A stretch of 64,000 nt of DNA from Seminavis robusta. Lineage: Eukaryota > Bacillariophyta > Bacillariophyceae > Naviculales > Naviculaceae. The stretch is taken from NCBI GenBank assembly GCA_903772945.1, contig CAICTM010000037.1, positions 62,001-126,000 on the forward strand. Direction: 5' to 3'. Under the pieces are notes generated by a model, which did no database searches, was not told the DNA's origin, and saw nothing but the letters and a program-made list of their open reading frames with translations. The translations under genes and the position numbers were made by a program. The number at the start of each line of letters is the position of its first letter. Position 1 is the stretch's first letter. This document shows, in pieces, positions 23,237 through 34,066 of the stretch.

Positions 23237-25669
23237 ATGGCCAAGAAGTCCAAGTCAGGAGACAAGAAGAAAAAGAAGGGCCCCAAGGGAAAGAAAGCCC
23301 GTGAAAAGGCCAAGTTGGATCGACAATGGGGCGAAGAGGCATTTGATACGGGAAGAGCTTTCCAAAAGGGAAGATACAGTCGTATGCGGAATGCAAGCGA
23401 TCTGAAGAAGAAGAAGAAAAAGCAGCAAGAGCATGATCCAAACGATGATGATGAGCAAGTGATGATGGAAGCGACCAAAAAGTTGGAACATGGTGACAGC
23501 AGTGGTGACAGCGGTGGCGACAGCAGTGAGGTGGAAGATGAAACCGTGGAACTATGTGGGGGTGCCTATGCCAAACTACTCAAGACAATTCAAACCCACA
23601 AAGACAATACCAAACGCGACAATCAGGATTCCGAGGATGACAGTTTTGCGGAATCTGACGATGAGGAAATGGAAGAATCCAACAAGGAAGAAGCAATGCA
23701 AGAGGTTTTGTCAGAGGATGATAGCAGTGACGATGAAAGCGTCAAAGGTGAAGCCACCAACGAAAACGGCAAAATGGAACTGTTTGATCCCTTTGGAGAT
23801 CGATTCACAAGACAAGCAGAACCACTGCCTGAAGATGAAGAAAAACGAGAAAATGTCATTCGTAACTGGCAAGAAACCCTAAAGGTTCCCCTTCCCCACG
23901 TGGATCCAATGCTCGAACTTCAGGTTTCCAAGCAATTACTGCAAGAAATGCAACTCGCTGATGCTGCACTCTCTGACAAAGAAACTTGGAAGAAACTCGC
24001 CAATCGATCGTTTGACTGCAATCGAGAAGTATTGAAACGGTCCTGGAAGAATCAAAATGGCAACCGAAAAAGCAACTTTACCAATCTACAACGCGTTCTG
24101 TATCCCTTCCTGACGCGCTATGCCGACTGTCTCATCACCAACAAACCATCCAGTCAGGTCACAAACATGACCATTCTGCACATTGCCAATCACGTCCTCA
24201 CATCCCGAGGACGGATCCAACGACTCAACCGCAAACTCAGGGCCGAACAAGACAACAACAATGACGACACTAGTAGTGATATTCGGGATCAAGGGTACAC
24301 ACGGCCTACAGTGCTGGTAATGCTGCCGACACGAGGAACCTGCCAAAAGTTTGTCCAACAACTGCTCCAATTGATTGGTGGCGATGACACTGTTCCCAAA
24401 GAATACCTCGATCGATTTGACAAGGAATATGGTCTCATTCCACAGGATGATGAGGATGATGGACAAGATCCCGTAAGAGCCCACAACACTAGTGAAGCTT
24501 TGAAGCGAAGAAGGAAACGAGTTTTAGAAGAAAAGGGAGCAGCCTGGCTGGAATTGTTTGGAGATGATGCGAACGACGATGACGATTTCAAGATTGGCAT
24601 TGCCTTGAATGCCAAAGGGGTTGACAGCAACAAGAAAGAGAAAGCAAACGACAAGGAAGCAGCAGCCGGGAACAGGGTCAATGTCAAGCTCTACACGGAC
24701 TTTTACAGCAGCGACATTATTGTATGTTCTCCACTGGGTCTCAAAATGGCCACGACGTCGTCGGAGGGAGGTGAAGGAGATGCCGACTTTTTGTCGAGCA
24801 TTGAAATCTGCTTGTTGGATCGCTCCGATGTACTCATGATGCAAAACTGGGATCACGTCAATGCTGTGCTGGACCGAGTCAACCAGCTTCCACAAAACAA
24901 CAACGAAACGGACTTCTCACGGGTTCGCAACTACCTTTTGGCGAATCAGGCATGCCACTGGCGCCAAATGATTGTGATCACGGAGGTTGCGGATCCAACC
25001 ATTCTATCAACGTTTAAGCGATTTGCTAAGAGTAAGAGTGGCATCTTCAAGACCCGGCGCCGTATATTAGATGACGAGGGCAGCATTGCCAAGGTGATTG
25101 TGCCTATCCAACAAGTGTTTCAACGAGTCCCAGTGCAGAGTCTATCCTCGCTGGGCGACGATCGTATGAAGTACTTGACTCAGAAGGTTCTTCCGCCCAT
25201 TCTACAACGCCGTCAGAAACGCACTCTAATCTACATTCCATCCTACTTCGACTTTGTTTTGCTGCGAAACTACCTGCTCAAGAAGGAATTTGACTTTGTC
25301 ACAATCAACGAATACAGCCGTGTCAGCGAAACCAGTCGAGGACGTGCTCGGTTCCTTCAGGGTCGAAAACCGCTCATGCTCTACACGGGGAGAGCTCATT
25401 TCTTTCTGCGGCACAAGATAAAGGGGATTCGAAATCTAATCTTCTTTGGTCTGCCGGAGCACCCTGAGTTCTATGCCGACATGGTGAATGTTATCAATGA
25501 AGGGTCAGAGAACTTTAGTGGTGATGGTGATGAGGCGGAAGACACGAACAATGGCAGCATTGCTCTGTTTACAAGATACGATGCCCATGCTCTCGAACGG
25601 ATTGTCGGGACCAAGCAATCTAGCAGGATGTTGAAGGGTGAAAAGCCAACCTTTCTCTTTTTCTCTTAG
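23237..25669 (+). CDS. UTP25: UTP25 / digestive-organ-expansion-factor homologue, 810 aa
   Basis: UTP25 belongs to the small-subunit processome that matures 18S rRNA in the nucleolus. It has a DEAD-helicase-like fold without working helicase motifs. The start is the ATG at 23237 in a strong ACCATGG context. Residues 1-200 are lysine-rich then strongly acidic (nucleolar-type). The C-terminal half carries family hallmarks: L-L-D-R-S-D-V-L-M-M-Q-N-W-D-H-V, then D-F-S-R-V-R, Q-V-F-Q-R, I-Y-I-P-S-Y-F-D-F-V-L-L-R-N-Y, F-L-Q-G-R-K-P-L-M-L-Y-T-G-R-A-H-F-F and G-I-R-N-L-I-F-F-G-L-P. It is a single exon of ordinary length for the family. Confidence 0.93.
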   Translation: MAKKSKSGDKKKKKGPKGKKAREKAKLDRQWGEEAFDTGRAFQKGRYSRMRNASDLKKKKKKQQEHDPNDDDEQVMMEATKKLEHGDSSGDSGGDSSEVEDETVELCGGAYAKLLKTIQTHKDNTKRDNQDSEDDSFAESDDEEMEESNKEEAMQEVLSEDDSSDDESVKGEATNENGKMELFDPFGDRFTRQAEPLPEDEEKRENVIRNWQETLKVPLPHVDPMLELQVSKQLLQEMQLADAALSDKETWKKLANRSFDCNREVLKRSWKNQNGNRKSNFTNLQRVLYPFLTRYADCLITNKPSSQVTNMTILHIANHVLTSRGRIQRLNRKLRAEQDNNNDDTSSDIRDQGYTRPTVLVMLPTRGTCQKFVQQLLQLIGGDDTVPKEYLDRFDKEYGLIPQDDEDDGQDPVRAHNTSEALKRRRKRVLEEKGAAWLELFGDDANDDDDFKIGIALNAKGVDSNKKEKANDKEAAAGNRVNVKLYTDFYSSDIIVCSPLGLKMATTSSEGGEGDADFLSSIEICLLDRSDVLMMQNWDHVNAVLDRVNQLPQNNNETDFSRVRNYLLANQACHWRQMIVITEVADPTILSTFKRFAKSKSGIFKTRRRILDDEGSIAKVIVPIQQVFQRVPVQSLSSLGDDRMKYLTQKVLPPILQRRQKRTLIYIPSYFDFVLLRNYLLKKEFDFVTINEYSRVSETSRGRARFLQGRKPLMLYTGRAHFFLRHKIKGIRNLIFFGLPEHPEFYADMVNVINEGSENFSGDGDEAEDTNNGSIALFTRYDAHALERIVGTKQSSRMLKGEKPTFLFFS

Positions 25670-25900
25670 CTAGAGCACCCCCCTAAGCCACTCTTTTTAG
25701 ATAGCACAAGGTATGAACTCTTGGTACAGAGCCGTTGAGACCAAACATGCATGGGTTCAATATTAAAGCTGCTTGCTGTTGCAACCGACCAGAGCCCCAA
25801 CCCAAGGAATCAGTAGAGTGTTTGCTTTCTAGTTTTTCTTTCTAAAAGGTTTACGTCTATTTCTGATTCTCTCTATCAATGGATATTTCCCATCAAAGCT

Positions 25901-26740
25901 TTACTGGGAGACAAAGCCGGAGACCCCAACGTCATAGACCTCCCCATTGCTCTTCTGGATGTAAATGCTGGTTGGGTATCCCTGCTGGCTGTAGCTTACA
26001 GTGATTCTCTGAGCATTGTTAATGATTGCATCTTGGATGATTCCAAAGAAAGTATCCATGGTTGGAGGAGTAGCCCAGTAGATTGGGTTGTTGTTGCCGT
26101 CATTTGCATTGGCATTGACACCCCTGACAATGACAGTCCAAGGATAGACAATATTTTGAGGGTTGGGGCCAAACTTTTGATATTTGTATTCATAGTTCTG
26201 AATGTTCTGGCTCTTCCATTTGTTCCTGCTGGCATTCAACTGTTGGTGTTCCTGCTGCCATCTCTGATTTTGGAGGTTCCTCTTTCGGAGTCTCTGGGAT
26301 TGGAAGCCTGAAATTGTGACATCATAGACCTCCCCATTGCTCTTCTGAATGTAGATATTGGTTGGGTATCCCTGCTGGCTGTAGCTTACAGTGATTCTCT
26401 GAGCATTGTTAATGATTGCATCTTGGATGATTCCAAAGAAAGTATCCATGGTTGGAGGAGTAGCCCAGTAGATTGGGTTGTTGTTGCCATCATTTGCATT
26501 GGCATTGACACCCCTGACAATGACAGTCCATGGATACACAATATTTTGAGGGTTGGGGCCATATTTTTGGTACTTGTATTCATAGTTCTGAATGTTCTGA
26601 CTCTTCCATTTGTTCCTGCTGGCATTCAACTGTTGGTGTTCCTGCTGCCATCTTTGACCAAGTGCTGGTGTTGCTAACAATCCAAGAAGGCTGAGAAAGG
26701 CAAGCATGGTGCATTTTAAGGATTTGCTGTTGACCTTCAT
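25901..26740 (-). CDS. Secreted protein with two DUF6174-like domains, 279 aa
   Basis: ATG at 26740. Residues 1-28 form a signal peptide (basic start, hydrophobic core, A-L-G/Q end). Two copies of a ~125-residue domain begin at Q29 and Q159, each with N-Y-E-Y-K-Y-Q-K, P-W-T-V-I-V-R-G-V, T-P-P-T-M-D-T-F-F-G-I-I-Q-D-A and Y-S-Q-Q-G-Y-P-T-x-I-Y-I-Q-K. This pattern, a Y-x-Y strand, a helix with F..I.DA and a G-Y-P-T-x-I-x-I hairpin, fits the bacterial/algal DUF6174 family (function unknown). Each copy has one N-A-S sequon. An R-L-R-K-R-N linker separates the copies and could be a processing site. The product is probably extracellular or in the secretory system. Confidence 0.85.
   Translation of the reverse strand: MKVNSKSLKCTMLAFLSLLGLLATPALGQRWQQEHQQLNASRNKWKSQNIQNYEYKYQKYGPNPQNIVYPWTVIVRGVNANANDGNNNPIYWATPPTMDTFFGIIQDAIINNAQRITVSYSQQGYPTNIYIQKSNGEVYDVTISGFQSQRLRKRNLQNQRWQQEHQQLNASRNKWKSQNIQNYEYKYQKFGPNPQNIVYPWTVIVRGVNANANDGNNNPIYWATPPTMDTFFGIIQDAIINNAQRITVSYSQQGYPTSIYIQKSNGEVYDVGVSGFVSQ
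25903..26660 (-). repeat. 390-bp internal duplication in the DUF6174-like gene
   Basis: The two domain copies are offset by exactly 390 bases and are almost identical in DNA, including silent positions. Copy 1 is about 26290-26660 and copy 2 about 25903-26270. They diverge at the end of each domain. Confidence 0.9.
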
Positions 26741-27264
26741 GATAAGTTCTTTAGTAGTTGTTTGTGATTTCTTTAGTAGTTGTTTGTGTTTGAGCTTTTA
26801 GTTTGTGAGAGGAGAAACGGGTAGCTCCATACATCGCAGACCGTTGGTGTGTTCATGCATGGGTGTAAACGTGTGAAACGAAAGAACGGTTCGCCTCTTG
26901 CGCGGTCACGCGCAGGAAGGGAAAATGCGACAAGAAAAAAAAAGGAGGAGGGGGGACGGACAGACGTTCACTCATTTGATCGCTTTAAGATTTTCCTTAT
27001 TCGTTCCAATCCCATCAATCTATCTACTCTAAATCTAATCATTTCGGTCCCCTATTGCATTTGGTACCTCTACATTTTTAGCTGATCGGGATAGGTTAAA
27101 ATACTACTTTTCTGTCTATTGCAGTTGGCTCCCTCATCTCCCGATCGAAATTTTGGACTTAGGGAATCCAAATTTCGTACTCTTCGAATGGATGGAGATC
27201 GAAAAAAGTCCACGCTCATACAATGCGATTTGAATGAGATTGTCATTGCACCGACCAACTGACA
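26741..27264. other. Divergent spacer
   Basis: This region lies between the DUF6174-like gene (minus) and the transposase-like gene (plus). A 22-base tandem pair (TTCTTTAGTAGTTGTTTGTG core) occupies 26747-26790, in the likely 5' UTR of the minus-strand gene. A purine-rich run lies at 26930-26957. No terminal inverted repeat matching the far side of the transposase-like gene was found. Confidence 0.5.
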
Positions 27265-30200
27265 ATGACAGCACTGTTGAATTCCAACCAGTTTGGACCG
27301 GCGCAGGCTGGTTTCATCAAGCGAGTTAGAGAAGAGATCGACAGAGACCTTAGGAACTACTTCAAAGCGCCGCGGCAATGGGATGATATCAAACCCAGCA
27401 GTGGCAAATACAACAGTCAGTTGTTAGACAAAACGACCAGCAAGAAATCCACGGCCGGAGGTTTTTATGTCAAACCAATCATTGCGTGGGTGCCACACCT
27501 GCTATTCAAGAACCATGTACCGCACTGTCCCTACTGCAAGAAGAATGACAAGGTCACAGTGACGCGATCACGTTGGATCAACTCACCCAAGATTTGCTTT
27601 GGTATAACAAGACACCGATATTTGGACACAAAACTGTACCCTTGCGACCGTTGCAAGAGGACCTTCGCTGGCTACAACAAGCAGTCAATGCAACTAGATG
27701 CTACGCTGTACAATGCATTCTTCTGCTATTATCTTGGTCATGGATTTGCTTGTGACGCAGAACTGTACAGACTGGTGGTGGAAGAATCGCAGACCAATTC
27801 TACGGCACGCATTGCAAAACGGCTGAGAAAGCTTGCCTATTCTGTTTATTTCGATGATCATCTACTCTACTTGACTGCTATTGGGCAGGACAAAATCAGG
27901 CCCAAGAAGAAGCAGCGTATTGATACAATCATGCAGTCGCAGTTCAATGAGTACGACAAACAGAAGGAACACCTCCAATCCATTCGTCACAGTGCAGCAA
28001 GAAAGGCATCTCATGCCCGCTTGGCACTCCAAACAGCCCGGGGCTTATTAGAAAAGGACATTGAATTCAAGAACATGGTGAAAGAGAAGGGGAACCACAA
28101 CGTCCATGGTGCACGCAACGTTCTTCCTGGATTCGGTCCAACAAAGCTGAAAACTCTGATGGAAAACAACGTTAACTCAATGTTTGAGCTTCTTGCAGCC
28201 GATCCACTGGAAACACCAGGTGTAAATGCTTCGTGCCTTTGTCGCTGGCAGGATTGGGTGCATGAGTACCTGCAAGAGAAGCAGACTTTGGTAGATTGTC
28301 GCGAAGAAGAAATGATTGAAGCTGAACTGGAATTGGAGTCGGCAGAGGGTGCACTTCTCCGTTATGTTGAGAGGTATGGGAACCGCCGCAGACTGAACAA
28401 CCCATACTCGCGAAGGGAAGAAGAAGAACCAGAGGAAGTGCTTCCTGCCTTCACCGATTTTGTTAACAAGCAAGGATACAATGGAAGGTTTCTTTCGAAG
28501 AGTCGAATAGACTCCATTGTCACCACAGTCTTCAATCATCGCAAGCAATTCCAAGATGCCAAGATGAAGAAGATTCCAGCTCGCATGCTGAAGATTGATT
28601 TCAATTACAAGCTCATCACCAAAATTCATGTCTGGACGAAGCAAGGTCAGAGTTTCGCTCCCTTCAAGTGTCTGGTGACAATTCAAAATGAGGATGCAAT
28701 GACTGTTTTCTGGAAGACTCTGAAGCAGAGTGAATCCTTTTCAGAGATTCTGCCTGATCTCATCAGATTACGCAACCGTCTCAACAGGAATTGGCAAGCA
28801 TTGCATGGAGTCGATGGTGCTTTTGGGCCTGTGGACCAAGCAATCAAGGTTGTTTATGTGGACAACTGTTGCAATGTTCGTGGTATGTGTCAGCGCTGCT
28901 TTCCTGGTGCACTGGTGAAGCTTGATCCTTTTCACTGGTTGAAGCGGTGGAATGACATTGTCAGCTCCCCATCATCAGGTGTGGCTGGAATTCTTCGTGG
29001 TCTGATGAGCCAGGCAATCTTCATTGTTGAACCGGAGGAGTACAAGAGAGCTGAAGAGTACTTGAAGAAGAAGCTGAAACGAGACCCAACGGTGAAGGAA
29101 ACAATGAAGGAAGCAAAAACTGTTATCCCATGTCCAAGCATCCTTCGATCGAATGTGGAAGCAGTGATTCGTTATGTGCAAGCAAAGGACGCTGAGGTGG
29201 AAGCAGAGATGTCATTGCGGCAAGAAGGAGATCCACGACCAGCACTTAAAAGATTCCTCAAGCGAACTGGTGTCCGTGATGTCATTCGAAAACAGATGGT
29301 GCACATTGACAAGGGATGTTTAAGCGACCCACCACCTGAGCTTGTGAATGTCCACCGACAACATCCCAAAACTGGTCATGTGTACGTGGCAAGGGGCACC
29401 AACAGCAATGAGAATGACAATCTCTATTTGGATAAGGACGTCCTCACAGCTACCCACATTGGTATGTCTTACTTATTGTTGCTTTTGACTGGCACATCCG
29501 TTAACTCACCATTCAAATTTATTTAGGTATCCATCGCGGAGAACGGCTACTGTCAGGTTTCTTTGAAGAAAAGAATCATGCAAAGGGCGTCACTCGTCTT
29601 GGAGAGAACGATTATGGTACCTGTGAAACAGAGCGCTTAACACTTTTGAATTGCTATGCCAAATCAGTTGGTTTTACAGAGCAAGACCTTCCGTACAAGG
29701 ATGTTCCGGCGCCTTCCATTTCTCCAAGCGATGAGACTGAATACATTGGCTTCCGGTACCAGCTACCACCCAACCTGACCGATGTGTCCAATCCTACGGA
29801 CGTGGAAGGTCGGTCTACTGTACTGAGGGCTGATGACGACGATGCAGAAGAACTTGTTGGCTACGAGCATTTCCCTGGTGGTACAAACAGTACTAGCAAC
29901 AGCGGCACTCTGGATTTATCAGACACAGTTGGCGATGAAGAAGATGTTGAGGTTTTGGCAACCGAAGATGAGTATGTCGCGTCTACTACAGCCCATCCTG
30001 ACACTTTGAACAATGACGAATTACGTCTTAATCAAGTGGAGACAGAAGCTGATGTAAGTGACCGGGACAACAGCAGCTTTATTAAGGCGAATTTGAAGCT
30101 TCTTCTTCCAGAAGAAAATGGACGTGAGACAACTCTACAAGCATTTAAGCGACTTGCCAGTCAGCAGCCCTGGTTTCCCTTCCGTGATCCTCTCAGTTCC

Positions 30201-31052
30201 ACCACTCCAAGTGAAATCGAGAGAGAAGAAGCGCTGCTTTTTGACTTGTGGATGGAAGAGCGAGACTATGGCCGCCAAGTTAGCACTGGTCGCCGATCCT
30301 TCAACCAACTCGCCAAAGACTGGAATGATGAAGCCTCAAGGCGGTTTACCCTTTGGAGCAAAGGTGATCCAATTGTCGAAATCAAACCAAAGACCACTTT
30401 GTTGTTGCAGCAGTACTATGACAAGTTACAAGAACATCGATCCCTGGCTGGTGTGCTTCCTGGGCGAGATGGCGACACGGCACGTGCAAGACTGCGAGAT
30501 ACCTTGCGACAAAATCGACGTCAGCTACCGGAGACCGCTGTTCCCCATCGTTCACGGCCAACTCAATATGCGAATGGGCGAGATGGTGTTACTCCTTTCG
30601 GCAATCCTACAACTCTGAATGCTGATGTGGCGGTTGGAGCAGTCAGAGCAACTGGTACTATTGATGTTGCCGGTGTGAGACACCAACTTGTGCCTCACAC
30701 CATTCGACAGCATGAAGAAGCGCCTCCAGCAGCGCCACCACCACCAAAGAGGATATTTCGAAGCAGGATGTTTTGCTCTGTTTGTGGCCATAGAAAGAAA
30801 GACCATGTCACAGAAGAGAAGGCTGGTAAGAACTGTGTAAGAAACTGGTGTGGCAGGTGCCATGAGCGAAAGGATTGTCATGGAGAGGATGATGGATTTG
30901 GTCCTACATGCACCAAGGAAGCTCATGCGAGAAGCCACTACAAAGATTGGTTTGAATACAAACAGGTGAGTTTCTGCTACTATTGTTACTGGTTGACTAC
31001 TTGGATAACAAACTCCAACATTTTCTTTGCCTCTTTCAATTACCAGCGCTGA
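27265..31052 (+). CDS. Transposase-like protein: DUF6729 zinc ribbon, HhH, DDE core, C-terminal Cys cluster, 1213 aa
   Basis: The exons are 27265-29461, 29527-30965 and 31047-31052 (R-stop). Introns are 65 and 81 bases. The N-terminus (about residues 75-130) has W-V-P-H-L-L-F, C-P-Y-C-K and C-D-R-C-K-R-T-F-A-G, the DUF6729 zinc-ribbon pattern. A helix-hairpin-helix follows (L-P-G-F-G-P-T-K-L, about 290). An RNase H-like core has candidate acids D445 (L-K-I-D-F-N-Y), D533 (V-Y-V-D-N-C-C) and E716 (N-S-N-E-N-D-N). The exon 2 part is acidic, then carries a Myb-like W-M-E-E-R...F-N-Q-L-A-K-D-W-N helix set. It ends in a C-S-V-C-G-H...C-G-R-C-H-E-R-K-D-C-H cluster. All parts are intact, so this is either a live element or a domesticated gene. 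The second intron is 3n without a stop, so retention would only add 27 residues. Confidence 0.8.
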
Positions 31053-31674
31053 CTACCTCATCAGGCCCATCCAAGCTCAAGTCAACCAAGTGCTCATGAG
31101 TCTCTAGCACTCCAAATCCATGGAGATGGTTGACACAGCCCTCCAGGTATTCCTCAGTTTCCACAGCCAACAACTTGAAAGTGAGTTTGTCATTGTAAGT
31201 CCTGTCAAACCACTGACTCCAAGCCTCCATGCATTGCTTGTGCTCACTTGTGTAGCCATGGAACCTCTCTCCTGTGTACTCCAGAGCCAGCCAATACAAG
31301 CACCTCTTGAACTTGGCAGCCCTGTGAAGGAACATCTGTATGTCAATACAGTCAGCAAGCATTTCAAGCACAAGACAATACCACTCAATGCTCTTCTGAC
31401 TCCCCCAATTTTCCATGGTATCAATGATCTCATTCATGTCAGGAGGCACTGGCCTGGCTACTTTGGTCATGATGAGGTCTTCCAACTGGTATGGCTCAAA
31501 ACAACTTACTGGTACACAATTGTAGGTGTTTGGATGGACAATTTGATGCCCTTCTGCTTGCAAGAGAACATATTTCAGTTCATAGCTGCGCCTGGTTGCC
31601 TTCAGTTCATTGTAAGGGTAGACACTAACATCCACTAGCCACTTTGAAAAGTAAGGAGAAGCTTTGATCCTCAT
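31036..31674 (-). CDS. Orphan protein, 212 aa
   Basis: ATG at 31674, stop at 31036. The composition is that of a soluble, mostly helical protein rich in W, Y, H, E and L, including W-Y-C-L-V-L-E-M-L-A-D-C-I-D-I and W-S-Q-W-F-D-R-T-Y-N-D-K-L. I do not recognise it. Its 3' end overlaps the transposase-like gene on the other strand by 17 bases. It may be a second gene of the same element or an unrelated neighbour. It is long and well-composed enough to be coding, but the evidence is only the open frame. Confidence 0.5.
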   Translation of the reverse strand: MRIKASPYFSKWLVDVSVYPYNELKATRRSYELKYVLLQAEGHQIVHPNTYNCVPVSCFEPYQLEDLIMTKVARPVPPDMNEIIDTMENWGSQKSIEWYCLVLEMLADCIDIQMFLHRAAKFKRCLYWLALEYTGERFHGYTSEHKQCMEAWSQWFDRTYNDKLTFKLLAVETEEYLEGCVNHLHGFGVLETHEHLVDLSLDGPDEVVSAGN

Positions 31675-32264
31675 TGTTCAGTACTTGTAGTGTTGACTTG
31701 GATTGTTGACTTCCAATGACTCGACGACGTTTCGCACCTTTTCTTCACGGAAACAATGACAAGGTACGTTGGCGCGAAATTGTGAGCGCCATTTCTGAAG
31801 ATACGATGCACCTCTGCTTCAATAAGTCTCCATGCGTTCTCCAGACTCACGAGAGTTAGATGGCAAAATTTGAATCACTGTGGCGAGTTGTACTGAAGGT
31901 CGAGTTACTTAGAGAAATTAGTCTGGTATAAAAATTTCAGTACTTTGGCGATAAAACCTACCCTGCGTCCAGCCTTAACGGAGTTTAGTCACAGTGGGTC
32001 GAGTCCCAGTTCTATTCTCGTGATTGCGGTTTTAATGCATTCTTAGCATCTCTTCTGGCTTACGGTACTTCATTCCCACCATATCACAACGGCATCAACG
32101 GCTTCCGTCGCTTCCTGGATGCACAAGCAGCATCGACACATTGGTCACAGCAAGCACACCTCGATCGGATCCAGAACGAGCACAGCACCTGACAACTCAG
32201 CAAGGATCGTGACAGTCCTAGAAAAGATTAGTGGATAGACCAGAGTGTCACAAGAACAACAAGA
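31675..32264. other. Divergent spacer
   Basis: These 590 bases separate the orphan minus gene from the plus-strand membrane protein. A TATAAAAA stretch is at 31926-31933. A GGGTCGAGTCCCA hairpin at about 31997-32009 resembles a tRNA T-arm, but no tRNA can be folded around it. Confidence 0.45.
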
Positions 32265-33795
32265 ATGTCAGAAAGGCAGGAATCGGGGTCCTTCATAGAG
32301 GAAGATAACTGCAGTGGTCAAAGAGAAGAGGACGAAAATGGCGACTTTCCTATGAAGACCTTTGGAGATGATGAGGACGACGACGACGACGACGAAGGAG
32401 ACAAGGGCGAAATGGACTATTCGCCTTCGACCGGAGTAATCTGTACCGTCCTTACACCTACTCCAGCCATGACGGAGGCTTCGGAAGTCTCAACGGCGGA
32501 TGGTCACTACGATAGTAGTACGGCTTATGCTCTGAATCTTCGACGTGACCAACTTTATCATCAAATGTTCCTGCTGTCCGTTGCGACTGCGGCTGCTTGG
32601 GCGGTTCTGATTGCGACGCTGCTCCCATGGAATGTTTTACTGGCGCTGAGTGCCGTGGCAGTCTCTTCGGGGCTCTTGTCCTTCGTGGGATTCCAACGCT
32701 TCTTGTTGGAGTTCCGACTGGTGTTGGCTGGAGATGGATTAGTGCAGTTCTTACCGCAATCCATGGTGGATCAGTTGACAAACACTTCGTTGCATCAGTT
32801 CATGAGAGATGACACGTTCTTCAGAGAGTAAGTTGGGCAGAAGCGCGACGAAGCAAACGATGAAGACTATTTTCTTTGGCGGATATTTCTCACCGCACGC
32901 TCTTTTTCTGTTTTGTAGATGGGGTTTCATGGCAATCTACCTTGTTCCGGGTATTTCGGAGGATCAGATCAACGCATATATCCGTCGTCTACCACGACAT
33001 CGTCGAAACTTGTTGACTCGACCTGGATTGGGACACTTTTTGGGCGACCCCGTCATGCGGGTTTTGGTGGGAGAAAATCGATGGCAACAACAGGCGATTG
33101 TAGGAAACACCATTGAACATCCCACTATGCAGGTTTCAGAAAGGGCAGCATCTGTTCCTCGGGCCCTGTTGGAAGGTTCCAATGATGAAGATAGTGAAGG
33201 AGACGAACAAGAAAGAATCGATGGTTCCGTTTCGGGGGTCGTCGACTCACCTATCGTCGCGACACGCTCCTTGATTGCTTCATCACCAGAAACAGCAGCT
33301 GTAGCGACAATGGCAGCACGTGCTCTCTTCCCGCCAATTCCGCGAGATGCAGGAGACGATGAGGCCAGCTGCGACAGTGATGACAGCGACGACAATCTGC
33401 TGATGGATCCTGCTGAGCTGATCGGGGCAGCCATTCAAGATGTCATGATGTCTTATGCACGATGGGCGGGTACTAATGCTTTCTTGGTGACTCATGATTA
33501 TCTTGTTGAGCCTGCCTTGATTGCATCCGGAGCGACTGGTCTCGGAATGTCTTTTCTTTCTTTTGGTCTCGGCATGTGGCAGTACAGCAATCGCCCTCGC
33601 ACTAGTTCCTATCAACAATCTTCAATGTTCACATCGGGGTCATTTTTGATTGGTTCGGGCGTCATTGGAGGTTTGTCGGCGGGAGCACTCATCTACAGTC
33701 GATCCGCCATTCGGAGTTTTATCATGGGTCAACCACCAACCCAAGCAGCATCCAAATCAAGGACGAACCCTCAACCTCCAAAACCCAAGCGGTGA
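32265..33795 (+). CDS. Orphan membrane protein, 479 aa, two exons
   Basis: The exons are 32265-32827 and 32919-33795, with a 91-base intron (GTAAGT...TTTTGTAG) and phase 2 kept. The N-terminus is acidic, with a run of D/E at about residues 36-50. Two adjoining hydrophobic helices follow the R-R-D-Q-L-Y-H-Q stretch, and a further pair lies near the C-terminus (A-S-G-A-T-G-L-G-M-S-F-L and S-G-S-F-L-I-G-S-G-V-I-G-G). Between them is a soluble part rich in S, D and E. I do not recognise the family. Confidence 0.75.
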
Positions 33796-34066
33796 GGTTG
33801 AGTGAAGTAAAGAATGGTCGTTCTAATGCTGGTTTGGGCGCATATGGTGTTGGTGGCTTCCGTGATGACTATCATTTGGAGATTAGTGTACTTTCCACAA
33901 TGAACTGAAACAATTTTGGTCGATTTGTTGGCTTTCTTAATTAAGCAGCACTTTTGTAATTTGGCAAGGAAGATGAGAGGAAGCCATGACTGTCCGCAGT
34001 CGTTGTTGGCACCTGGGTCTGTTGTGGGAGGTTTGGGGATACATTATTTCGCATATCATCTTACGA

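Noticed and set aside
31980-32030. tRNA-like T-arm (GGGTCGAGTCCCA)
   Set aside because: No matching acceptor, D or anticodon stems could be placed upstream.
26741-32264. Terminal inverted repeats bounding the transposase-like gene
   Set aside because: Comparison of both flanks by eye gave only short chance matches; no pair of ends could be supported.
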